DNA from: JAUREX01 sp044356825
GTDB taxonomy: Bacteria > Pseudomonadota > Alphaproteobacteria > Rhodobacterales > Rhodobacteraceae
Assembly (NCBI GenBank): GCA_044356825.1
Contig: JBIKVM010000146.1
Coordinates: 1-7,604, forward strand
Length of the DNA: 7,604 bases
Reading direction: 5' to 3'
Shown here: positions 1 to 6,086 of the stretch, one piece after another
Numbering within the stretch: the stretch's first letter is position 1
How the letters are laid out: the number at the start of each line of letters is the position of its first letter
The notes under the pieces: model-generated
The model's input: the letters and a program-made list of their open reading frames with translations, nothing else
What the model was told of the DNA's origin: nothing
Database searches by the model: none
Position numbers and translations under genes: made by a program

Positions 1-472
1 GCACGGTGGTTGTGACGAGCGGGGTCTTGTTGATGACGACCGCGAGCACGAGCGCGAATTCCGAAAGGCCGAGCCAGATGTAGCAGATGATCGCAATGAC
101 GATCGCGGGCAGGTTCATCCCGACGACGATCCATCCCCCGAACAGCCGGTCGGCGACGCGGGACCGTCCGAGGAGGAAGCCCATCAGCGTCCCGAGGGTC
201 ATCGCTGCGACGAAGGCCATGGCCGCGCGCCCGAGCGTGCGCCCGAAATCTGCCACGAGGTGCGCGTCGCGCGCCAGATGGGCGACATGGGCCAAGACCT
301 CGAGCGGGCCGGGTAGGAAGCGTGAGGCAAGAAGGGTCGCGGCAACCTGCCAGATCACGAGCAGGAAGGGCAGCGAGAGCCACCCGAGAAAACGCGGCCC
401 GCCCCCGGCAGGGGGCGGGCGCTGGTTTCCGGCTGTTGCGCCATTCCGGATCGCGGACGACGGACGGTCCAT
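1..472 (-). CDS. ABC transporter permease, NitT/TauT (SsuC-like) type, partial
   Basis: This is the inner-membrane permease of an ABC importer, open at the left edge; 157 N-terminal codons are visible. I read it directly on the minus strand from ATG at 472-470, with GCGAGG upstream as a modest ribosome site. After a Pro/Gly-rich cytoplasmic tail (residues about 1-27) comes a hydrophobic segment (about 30-50, GWLSLPFLLVIWQVAATLL), the stretch RFLPGPLEVLAH typical of SsuC/TauC permeases, then membrane segments with the MGFLLGRSR loop and NLPAIVIAIICYIWLGLSE. The last is the usual run-up to the EAA coupling loop, which lies beyond the edge. The gene starts 23 bases after the stop of the binding protein 496-1488, so the two should be co-transcribed, with an ATPase expected further left. 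The substrate is not deducible. An NitT/TauT-like importer is well supported; a specific sulfonate, nitrate or pyrimidine role is not. Confidence 0.85.
   Translation of the reverse strand, partial: MDRPSSAIRNGATAGNQRPPPAGGGPRFLGWLSLPFLLVIWQVAATLLASRFLPGPLEVLAHVAHLARDAHLVADFGRTLGRAAMAFVAAMTLGTLMGFLLGRSRVADRLFGGWIVVGMNLPAIVIAIICYIWLGLSEFALVLAVVINKTPLVTTTV
397..420 (-). promoter_or_regulatory. GC-rich hairpin in the first codons of the permease gene
   Basis: The arms GCCCGCCCCC (397-406) and GGGGGCGGGC (411-420) are perfect complements around a 4-base loop. In the minus-strand transcript the structure lies about 76 bases after the binding-protein stop and inside codons 18-25 of the permease. 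A TTTT run follows four bases after the stem in the transcript direction, so it is only partly terminator-like. It may hold back permease expression or protect the 3' end of the binding-protein message, which is a common need in ABC import operons. The structure is seen; the function is inferred. Confidence 0.5.
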
Positions 473-495
473 CCTGTTCGCCTCGCGATCTGCCG

Positions 496-1488
496 TTACT
501 TCCGGTAGCCGCCCCAGAAGGTGCCTTCGGCAAGCGCGGGGTTGTCCCCGATGAGTTCGCTGCCCCCGAACTTCGCCATCAGCTCATAGGCCTGCGTGGC
601 CGCCGCGATGTCCTCATCGCTGTAGCCCCCGACGATCCCGGCGCGATAAGCATCGCGCAGTGCGATGAAGAGTGCGTCATCGTCGCCCACGTTCATCGCG
701 GGGCGGATGCGCTCCCACACCGAGTCGTCGCTCAGCAGGGCGGCCTTGGTCTCGAAGGATGCGTCGAGGAAGCGCTTGATTTCCTCGGCCTTGTCGTTGG
801 CGGTCTTTTCGCTGAAGACCCAGCCGAGCAGCGGCGGGGTGCGGGCGACGCCAAGCTCGGCCAGCATGTCCTTGACCGTGACCAACTCGGTCGCGCCAGC
901 AACTCTGGCGCGTGCATTGAAGTGCCAGAAGTTCAGCGACGCCTGCGCTTCGCCCTTGCCGAGCACCTCGTTCACGAGCGGCGGCGCACCGAAGACCGCG
1001 TTGATGTCCTCGGGCAGCGAGGCGCCCGTCTTCATGTTGTAGTAGGCCTGCAAGATCAGATAGCTCTTGTCGACCGGACCGCCGGCTACCGCGAGCGTCT
1101 TGCCCTTGAGGTCTTCGACCGACTTCACCGGGCCGTCGGGCATGACCATCAGCGCGCCGACCGTCAGGGAATGCGGCACGATCACGAAGTCCGCGCCCTG
1201 GTGGCGCTGGATCGAGGCCCAGATGAAGTCCGACAGGATGGTGTCAACCTCGCCGGCCTGAAGTGCGACCTGGCCTGCCTTGCTGTCGGCCACGGGCCGG
1301 ATGTCAAGCTTGATGCCGTTCGCGACGTCGATCTTGAGATCCTGCATCGCGGCGGCTTCCCATGCCGCCGTTCCGCCCTCCTGCAGGGCGACAGCGATCG
1401 ACTTGGCGGGCGGGCTGAAGGCGGACAGTGTGCTCCATGCCCCGAAAGCCGCGGCCACGGCGATGATTCTTGTGAACGTAGCGCCCAT
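496..1488 (-). CDS. ABC transporter substrate-binding protein, NitT/TauT (SsuA/THI5-like) family
   Basis: A 330-residue exported binding protein of normal length for the family. The start ATG at 1488-1486 is preceded by AAGGGGAA (complement of 1495-1502) six bases away. Residues about 1-23 form a signal peptide: a basic start (TR), the hydrophobic core IIAVAAAFGAW, and cleavage probably near LSA. There is no Cys at the cleavage region, so it is a soluble periplasmic protein and not a lipoprotein. The mature part shows the type II periplasmic-binding fold of SsuA/TauA/NrtA proteins: an N-terminal strand (SIAVALQEGG), a GEVDTILSDFIWAS segment for ligand-pocket placement, VEDLKGKTLAVAGGPVDKSY at the domain crossover (a family hallmark), and NFWHFNARARV in lobe two. 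It pairs with the downstream permease and is divergent from the PQQ-associated operon. The ligand is unknown; the linkage suggests a substrate relevant to alcohol or C1 metabolism, but that is inference. Confidence 0.9.
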   Translation of the reverse strand: MGATFTRIIAVAAAFGAWSTLSAFSPPAKSIAVALQEGGTAAWEAAAMQDLKIDVANGIKLDIRPVADSKAGQVALQAGEVDTILSDFIWASIQRHQGADFVIVPHSLTVGALMVMPDGPVKSVEDLKGKTLAVAGGPVDKSYLILQAYYNMKTGASLPEDINAVFGAPPLVNEVLGKGEAQASLNFWHFNARARVAGATELVTVKDMLAELGVARTPPLLGWVFSEKTANDKAEEIKRFLDASFETKAALLSDDSVWERIRPAMNVGDDDALFIALRDAYRAGIVGGYSDEDIAAATQAYELMAKFGGSELIGDNPALAEGTFWGGYRK

Positions 1489-1563
1489 GAGTGGTTCCCC
1501 TTATATTTCGGTGCCTTGCCGGCATACCTCGCGTACATCGCTACCATGTGCCATCATTTGCAT

Positions 1564-1591
1564 ATCCTATGTAGAGCATCGGCGAAGGCAA
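1564..1591 (-). promoter_or_regulatory. Candidate promoter for the binding-protein/permease genes
   Basis: Read on the minus strand, TTGCCT (complement of 1586-1591) is followed after 16 bases by TAGGAT (complement of 1564-1569). Matches to the sigma70 consensus are partial. It would give a leader of roughly 70 bases before the ATG at 1488. It nearly abuts the rightward promoter at 1593-1622, so the two polymerases could compete or share a regulator. Confidence 0.3.
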
Positions 1592-1592
1592 A

Positions 1593-1622
1593 TTGACGCC
1601 TCACGCGCGCGATTACTATATT
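1593..1622 (+). promoter_or_regulatory. Sigma70-type promoter for the 1702-5066 gene group
   Basis: TTGACG (1593-1598) and TATATT (1617-1622) are separated by 18 bases, each one or two mismatches from consensus, in a locally AT-richer stretch of a GC-rich sequence. Transcription would begin near 1629 and leave a leader of about 70 bases before the ATG at 1702. An 8-bp interrupted stem (arms at 1625-1634 and 1654-1661) lies at the start of that leader. No strong repressor site was recognised. Confidence 0.55.
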
Positions 1623-1701
1623 CCGATCCGGGCTACGCGCCGGCAGTTTCCCGAGCCGATCCCATCGACCCGAGAAATATGAACCAGACAAGGAGCTTGA
1701 G

Positions 1702-2118
1702 ATGTTTCGCAATCTGATCCTCACCGCGACGGCGGCCCTCATGCCGACACTTGCCGTGGCCGAGGGCAACCTCGCATCCCAGCCTGTTGACCTTCCCGAT
1801 CTCGTGCTCGAGAGCGCCGCGCTGAAAATGTCGCAGACCGAGTATCAGCTTGAGACCGGGGTCTACTACCGCCTCAACATCACCGCCGACGGCGAGGAAG
1901 AGTTCGCGGTGCTCTTTCCCGAGCTCGTCCGGAACGCCTGGTTCAACCAGATCGTCGTCAACGACCTCGAGGTGAAGGCGCACGGCCTCTACAGCCTCGA
2001 GTTCGACGCCGCCGGCACCTTCACGATCACCTTCGTGCCGATCCGCCCCGGCCGCTATGATTTCTGGGTCGACGGCTACGAGACGCGCGGCATGGCCGGC
2101 GCCTTCGTGGTGAACTGA
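1702..2118 (+). CDS. Small exported cupredoxin-fold protein with degenerate copper site
   Basis: A 138-residue periplasmic protein, first gene of the group; AAGGAG (1690-1695) lies six bases before the ATG. Residues 1-20 are a signal peptide ending LAVA, cleaved before EG. The rest resembles the Cupredoxin_1 type: ETGVYYRLNITADG (51-64), FAVLFPELVRN (68-78), GTFTITFVPIRPGRYDFW (105-122) and GMAGAFVV (130-137), which corresponds to the terminal G-M-x-G-x-x-V-V strand. The expected copper ligands are mostly missing: Glu65-67 lie where the first His is usual, Val123 replaces Cys, Glu127 is close to the second His, and only Met131 remains. There is no Cys anywhere and one His (94). The mature chain is acidic. 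It ends one base before the beta-propeller start, so it is co-translated with it. The fold assignment is fairly sure; it may be structural, or a binder of a harder metal than copper, which is inference. Confidence 0.8.
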   Translation: MFRNLILTATAALMPTLAVAEGNLASQPVDLPDLVLESAALKMSQTEYQLETGVYYRLNITADGEEEFAVLFPELVRNAWFNQIVVNDLEVKAHGLYSLEFDAAGTFTITFVPIRPGRYDFWVDGYETRGMAGAFVVN

Positions 2119-2119
2119 G

Positions 2120-3085
2120 ATGCTTCGGTTCGTCCCTGCCCTCGCAGCCCTGCTTTTGCCCGCGCTCGCCGCGGCGAAGGACACGGGCCTGATCTTCGTG
2201 AGTCTCGAACGCGGCAACGAGGTCGTGGTGCTCAATCCCGACCTCAGCGAGCACAAGCGCATCGAGACCTCGCGCCGGCCGCGCGACATGCAGTTCAATC
2301 GCGACCGCACGATGCTCTATGTCGCCTGCGGCGATGATGACGTGATCGACGTGATCGACCTTGCGACACTCGAGGTCGTCGACAGCATCCCGACGGGGCC
2401 GAGCCCCGAAGTATTCGCCTTCTCGCCCGACGAGACGCAGATCTATGTCTCGAACGAGGAGGACTCGGTCATGGAGGTGATCGACGTCGCGACACGGACC
2501 GTGACGGCGCGCGTCCCCACCGGCGCCGAACCCGAGGGCGTGATCAACTCGGTCGACGGCAAGACGGTGTTCGTCACCTCCGAGGTGGCCGACATGGTCC
2601 ATGTCGTCGATGCGGCGACCGCGCGGGTGACGAAGAACATCATCGTCGGCACGCGGCCGCGGCGCTTCGTCGTCACTCCGGACGGGGCCGAACTCTGGGT
2701 TACGGACGAGTTGTCGTCCGAATTGCACATCATCGACACGGCGAGCCTGGAGGTGAAGGACGTGCTGAGCTTCCTGCCCCCGGGCTTCCGCCCCGAGGAT
2801 GTGACGCCGGTCGGCATGGCGATCACAGCAGACGGCTCGCGCGTGCTTGTCACTCTCGGACGCGCCAACCACGTCGCCGTCGTCGACACCGCCACGCGCG
2901 ACACGCTGTCCTACATCCTCGTGGGCAGCCGGGCGTGGGATGTCGTGCTCACGCGCGACGAGCGGACGGCTTATGTCGCCAACGGCCTCTCGGACGACAT
3001 CACCGTGATCGACATGGAAGCGATGCGCCCCGTCCAGTCGCTCGCGGTCGGGCGGACACCGCATTCGATCCGGGTGGACGACTGA
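2120..3085 (+). CDS. PQQ-dependent catabolism-associated YVTN beta-propeller protein (PedA2-like)
   Basis: A 321-residue exported protein. The signal peptide covers residues 1-19 (core VPALAALLLPAL, cleavage after AAA). Seven repeats of about 42 residues follow at roughly 25-65, 66-107, 108-149, 150-191, 192-241 (longer, with a proline-rich insert), 242-283 and 284-321. Each reads like IYVSN..D....VID..T..V...I.VG..P......PDG, the signature of a seven-bladed YVTN propeller, and the set matches the family named for PQQ ABC clusters (TIGR03866). Related PedA2 of Pseudomonas putida was reported as part of the PedA1A2BC system needed for growth at low lanthanide. Acidic loops such as GDDD (71-74) and EED (113-115) recur at the blade tops and could face a cation or partner; that is inference. 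The ATG lies one base after the previous stop, and its own stop TGA overlaps the next ATG (TGATG), so translation is coupled on both sides. Confidence 0.9.
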   Translation: MLRFVPALAALLLPALAAAKDTGLIFVSLERGNEVVVLNPDLSEHKRIETSRRPRDMQFNRDRTMLYVACGDDDVIDVIDLATLEVVDSIPTGPSPEVFAFSPDETQIYVSNEEDSVMEVIDVATRTVTARVPTGAEPEGVINSVDGKTVFVTSEVADMVHVVDAATARVTKNIIVGTRPRRFVVTPDGAELWVTDELSSELHIIDTASLEVKDVLSFLPPGFRPEDVTPVGMAITADGSRVLVTLGRANHVAVVDTATRDTLSYILVGSRAWDVVLTRDERTAYVANGLSDDITVIDMEAMRPVQSLAVGRTPHSIRVDD

Positions 3086-4263
3086 TGCGGCCGGTCGCGC
3101 GTCTGGGCGCGGCCGCCGCGCTTGCGGCATGCGCGGTTGCGCATGCCGCGAGTGCCGCCGAGCCGCTGGTGATCGGGCATCTGAGCCTTGCGGGGGACTC
3201 GCGCTATGTCCAGGACTGGGGCTATGCGCGGATGATCGTGCCGCCGCCGATCGAGACCGAGCAGGGCGCGCAGATGGCGATCGACGATCTGGCCTTCGTC
3301 TCGGAGGCAGCCGGTATCGCGCCGCGGCTCGCAACAACCGAGGCACGGGATATCGCCGGCCTCGCGGCAGCGCTCGATGGCCTCGTGGCCGAAGGGGCCG
3401 CGCACATCATCCTCGATCTGCCCGCCGAGGGGGTCGAGGCAGTCGCGGCGGCAGCCGAGGGGCGAGACATCCTCCTCATCAACGCAACGGCACCTCAAGA
3501 TGCGCTGCGCACGGCCTGCCATGCCAACCTGCTGCACAGCTTCCCGTCGCGCCGGATGGAGATGGACACCTATGTCCAGTATCTGCGCGCGATGGACTGG
3601 ACAGAGATCCTCGTGCTCGAGGGGCAGCACCCCGACGATCGCGAGGTCGCCGATGCCTTTGTCGCCTCGGCCGAGCGGTTGCGGCTCGCGATCGCGGACC
3701 GCCGGATCTTCACGCTCGCGGCCAACCCCGAACAGCGCGAGGGCAACAACGTCAAGCTCCTGACCGGTGGGGTCGATTACGATGTCGTCTTCGTCGCCGA
3801 CACGCGGGGCGAGTTCGGGCGTTTCATCCCCTATGGCACCCAACTGCCCCGGCCCGTCATCGGCTCGGCCGGGCTGCATTCCGTAGCCTGGCACTGGGCG
3901 ATGGAGCGTGACGGGGCAACGCAGGTCAGCTCGCGCTTTGATCGCATGACGGGCGGGCGCAAGATCTCTGCGCAGGACTGGTCGGCGTGGATCGCGGTCA
4001 AGTCGGTCATCACCGGCCTGACGAAGCGTCCGGGGGCGACGCCTGCAGAACTGCGCGATTACCTCAAGTCGCACAGGCTCAAGCTCGATGGCTCGAAGGG
4101 CGTGACGCTCGGCTATCGCGCGTGGGACGGGCAGATGCGGATGCCGATGCTGCTTGCGACCTCGGATGCCGTGATTGCAGTCGCGCCCATCGAGGGATAC
4201 ATGCACGCGACCAATACGCTCGACACGCTTGGAACGGACGAGGCAGAATTCGCGTGCGACTGA
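3085..4263 (+). CDS. ABC transporter substrate-binding protein of the PQQ-dependent alcohol dehydrogenase system (PedA1-like)
   Basis: A 392-residue periplasmic protein of the type I (branched-chain amino-acid-like) binding fold, in the subfamily linked to PQQ alcohol dehydrogenases (TIGR03863). The ATG at 3085 overlaps the preceding TGA. The signal peptide covers residues 1-25 (core LGAAAALAACAVAHAASAA). The mature start PLVIGHLSLAGDSRYVQDWG is typical of the subfamily. Then come GAQMAIDDLAF (the usual ligand-domain helix), HIILDLPAEGVEAVA with ILLINATAPQDALR (first-lobe strands), the Cys of TACHANLLHSFPSR, DWTEILVLEGQHPDD opening lobe two, and VDYDVVFVADTRGEFGRFIPY. A second Cys near the C-terminus (EFACD) might pair with the first. 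Such proteins are linked to rare-earth uptake in Pseudomonas (PedA1) and Methylobacterium (LutA). The actual ligand is unproven here and could be a chelate or alcohol-related compound. Confidence 0.9.
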   Translation: MRPVARLGAAAALAACAVAHAASAAEPLVIGHLSLAGDSRYVQDWGYARMIVPPPIETEQGAQMAIDDLAFVSEAAGIAPRLATTEARDIAGLAAALDGLVAEGAAHIILDLPAEGVEAVAAAAEGRDILLINATAPQDALRTACHANLLHSFPSRRMEMDTYVQYLRAMDWTEILVLEGQHPDDREVADAFVASAERLRLAIADRRIFTLAANPEQREGNNVKLLTGGVDYDVVFVADTRGEFGRFIPYGTQLPRPVIGSAGLHSVAWHWAMERDGATQVSSRFDRMTGGRKISAQDWSAWIAVKSVITGLTKRPGATPAELRDYLKSHRLKLDGSKGVTLGYRAWDGQMRMPMLLATSDAVIAVAPIEGYMHATNTLDTLGTDEAEFACD

Positions 4264-5066
4264 CCCCAGCCAGGCTCATGCTCGGGCTTCATGTCATTGT
4301 CGCGCGCGAATTTGCCAAATTCCTGCGTCAGCGCGAAAGGCTTTTGTCCAGTCTCGTGCGTCCGATGCTGTGGCTTCTCGTCTTCGCGACGGGCCTGCAC
4401 GATCTGCTGGGCGTTTCGATCATCCCGCCCTATCGGACCTACACGCCCTATCAGGAATACATCCTGCCGGGCCTCCTCGGCATCGTCGTGCTGTTCCAGT
4501 CGATGCAGTCGGCCCTGTCGATCGTCTATGACCGCGAAGTGGGCGTGATGCGCGTCATGCTCGTCACGCCGCTGCCGCGGCCCTTCCTGCTCTTTGCCAA
4601 GACCCTCGCGGCAACTGCGCTCGGTGTCCTGCAATGCGCGATCTTCCTTGCCGCGGCGGCGATCTTCTCGATCACGCTGCCGTTGCAGACGGTGGCGTTC
4701 GTGCTTCCGGCGCTCGTGCTGTCGGGGTTCATGCTGGGCTCGATAGGCCTCGTCGTGTCGGTCTACACCCGGCAGATCGAGAACTTCGCGGGCATGATGA
4801 ATTTCGTGATCTTCCCGATGTTCTTCCTTTCCTCCGCCCTTTATCCGCTCTGGAAGCTGCGCGAGGCGGGGGCGGATGCGATCTACTGGATCGCGCTCGT
4901 CAATCCCTTCACCCATGCCGTCGAACTCATCCGCTTTGCGGCCTACGGACAGCTCAATGCCGTCGCGCTCGCGGTGGTGGCGGGCGTCGGGGGGGCGGCT
5001 TTCCTGCTTGCGGTGCGGGGTTACAACCCGCTCATCGGCACCTTCGGGCAGATCAAGCGTGACTGA
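4254..5066 (+). CDS. pedC: ABC-2 type permease of the PQQ-dependent alcohol dehydrogenase system (PedC family)
   Basis: A 270-residue polytopic inner-membrane protein. I chose GTG at 4254, which overlaps the previous gene by 10 bases, because GAGG at 4240-4243 is well placed; the ATG at 4278 is a possible later start (262 residues) but has poor spacing. The N-terminal cytoplasmic helix REFAKFLRQRERLLSSLVRP is typical of the PedC family (TIGR03861). About six membrane segments follow, including PMLWLLVFATGLHDL, YILPGLLGIVVLFQSMQSAL, and LGVLQCAIFLAAAAIFSI. The cytoplasmic loop VYDREVGVMRVMLVTPLPR and the late motif VNPFTHAVELIRFAA are hallmarks of ABC2_membrane proteins. It must work with a separate ATPase, which in related clusters usually lies between the binding protein and this gene and is missing here. 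PedC-type proteins were first described as exporters in phenylethanol catabolism and later linked to lanthanide-dependent growth; direction of transport is not settled by sequence. Confidence 0.88.
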   Translation: MRLTPARLMLGLHVIVAREFAKFLRQRERLLSSLVRPMLWLLVFATGLHDLLGVSIIPPYRTYTPYQEYILPGLLGIVVLFQSMQSALSIVYDREVGVMRVMLVTPLPRPFLLFAKTLAATALGVLQCAIFLAAAAIFSITLPLQTVAFVLPALVLSGFMLGSIGLVVSVYTRQIENFAGMMNFVIFPMFFLSSALYPLWKLREAGADAIYWIALVNPFTHAVELIRFAAYGQLNAVALAVVAGVGGAAFLLAVRGYNPLIGTFGQIKRD

Positions 5067-5163
5067 TCGGCGACGAAGGCACGGGTGGTGCGCGCCATGA
5101 CAAGAGGCAGAGATCCGGGAAGAGCTCAGCGGTAGGCGCGATCTGGCTTGAAGAGGGGCGAAG

Positions 5164-5967
5164 ATGGGAACGAACAAGCTCGGATGGACGGTCGCGATCG
5201 CGCTGCTGCTCGCGGCCGTGTGCGCCTATGGCCTCGCGGCCATCGGCGGTGGCGCGCGCAACCTGCTCGCTCCGGCACTGACGGCGGATGTCGAGATCGC
5301 GCCGTTCCCGCTGCCGACGGGCTTCGGAATCGATCCCGACCTCGTCTCGGATGAACTCTCGAGGGTGTTCCAGCTAAAGGCGGAAGAGGATGTCGCGCTC
5401 CGCCTCGCGCTTGGCGGCGGGGCCCAGCAGAAGCTCAAGGACGTCGTCTTGCCGCGACTGTTCTCGTCAACCTCGGTGCGGGCCATCGTCCGCGAGGTTC
5501 CGCAGCTTGCGGGCGTGCTGGCCATCGGCACGATCCGACGCAGCGCGGTGGTCGGGATCGGCAATCGCGGCCCCGCCGTCGAGGGCCTTGCGCTCACGGC
5601 ACCGGGGATCGTCTTTGCCGAAGCCGACGGTGTCGCGCTCGAGATTGTCACCGCGGAGGGTGGGCTGACCGCGGTCGATCTGGGGCCGATGGCGGGCGAT
5701 GCGCGGAAGATCGTGACGCTCTGGCTCGATGAACGGGCCGAGATCCCACGTGGCGAAATGCTGCGGCTCACGCGGCTCGGCGTGGATGGCGAGGCGCAGG
5801 GCCTCGTCCGAATTGCGGGCGCTGCCCCCTGGAGTGGCGCCGATCTTGAGGTGCTGCCGATGGCGCGCTGGCTGATCATGACCATACTCGGACTTGGACT
5901 GGTGGCCGGGCTGTTCGTCATCGCCGGGGCACTCGCCGGGCCCCTGATGCGGTCACGACGCGGCTGA
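5164..5967 (+). CDS. Unrecognised membrane-anchored protein with one membrane segment at each end
   Basis: A 267-residue protein I do not recognise. GAGGGG (5153-5158) lies five bases before the ATG. Residues about 8-28 (WTVAIALLLAAVCAYGLAAI) form an uncleaved signal anchor or signal peptide; residues about 236-258 (WLIMTILGLGLVAGLFVIAG) form a second segment followed by the basic tail RSRRG. By the positive-inside rule both ends are cytoplasmic and about 200 residues face the periplasm. That part is rich in short strand-like stretches (VVGIGNRGP, GIVFAEADGVALEIV) and has no Cys except one in the first helix (Cys20), no His, and no catalytic motif that I can identify. It follows the permease by 97 bases on the same strand and has coding bias like its neighbours. 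The position suggests a membrane partner of the transporter or of a dehydrogenase; that is inference. Confidence 0.8.
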   Translation: MGTNKLGWTVAIALLLAAVCAYGLAAIGGGARNLLAPALTADVEIAPFPLPTGFGIDPDLVSDELSRVFQLKAEEDVALRLALGGGAQQKLKDVVLPRLFSSTSVRAIVREVPQLAGVLAIGTIRRSAVVGIGNRGPAVEGLALTAPGIVFAEADGVALEIVTAEGGLTAVDLGPMAGDARKIVTLWLDERAEIPRGEMLRLTRLGVDGEAQGLVRIAGAAPWSGADLEVLPMARWLIMTILGLGLVAGLFVIAGALAGPLMRSRRG

Positions 5968-5973
5968 GCATGC

Positions 5974-5990
5974 GCGGCGCGGGCCGCTTT
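5974..5990 (+). terminator. Weak candidate terminator after the membrane protein
   Basis: GCGGC (5974-5978) and GCCGC (5983-5987) form a 5-bp stem with a 4-base loop, followed by only three T. It lies seven bases after the stop at 5967 and before the LysR gene. The short stem and T run make it a weak call. Confidence 0.3.
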
Positions 5991-6018
5991 CCCCGCAAGC
6001 CTTCCGGCAACGGCCCCA

Positions 6019-6055
6019 GCCAATCGTGAACATTGGCATATCCGATCAGAATTGG
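6019..6055 (+). promoter_or_regulatory. Inverted repeat upstream of the LysR gene, candidate operator
   Basis: GCCAAT (6019-6024) and ATTGGC (6032-6037) are perfect 6-bp arms around seven bases, and a further ATTGG half-site lies at 6051-6055, nineteen bases on. LysR-type regulators commonly bind interrupted dyads in their own promoters, so autoregulation is likely if this is the site. The spacing does not give the classic T-N11-A across these arms. I could not assign a convincing promoter in the 119-base gap 5968-6086. Confidence 0.45.
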
Positions 6056-6086
6056 TGCAGACACTTCTGCCAAAGGGGGAAGTGCC

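Noticed and set aside
1517..1524. TGCCGGCA palindrome in the divergent intergenic region
   Set aside because: An 8-base palindrome is common by chance at this G+C content and no second copy in suitable spacing was found.
322..1596. 424-codon open frame on the plus strand
   Set aside because: It is antisense to the binding protein and permease, which have a signal peptide, family motifs and ribosome sites; this frame has none.
2120..3085. Tandem repeats of about 126 bases
   Set aside because: The periodicity is protein-level, from the seven propeller blades; the DNA repeats are diverged and are not a separate repeat element.
2027..3346. 439-codon open frame on the minus strand
   Set aside because: It is antisense to the beta-propeller; the repeated His/Asp/Val pattern simply mirrors the propeller repeats.
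2971..4206. 411-codon open frame on the minus strand
   Set aside because: It is antisense to the PQQ-system binding protein and has no recognisable domain or ribosome site.
5067..5163. Possible remnant of the missing ATPase gene between permease and membrane protein
   Set aside because: The 97-base gap shows no Walker or signature-like coding in any frame and is too short to judge.
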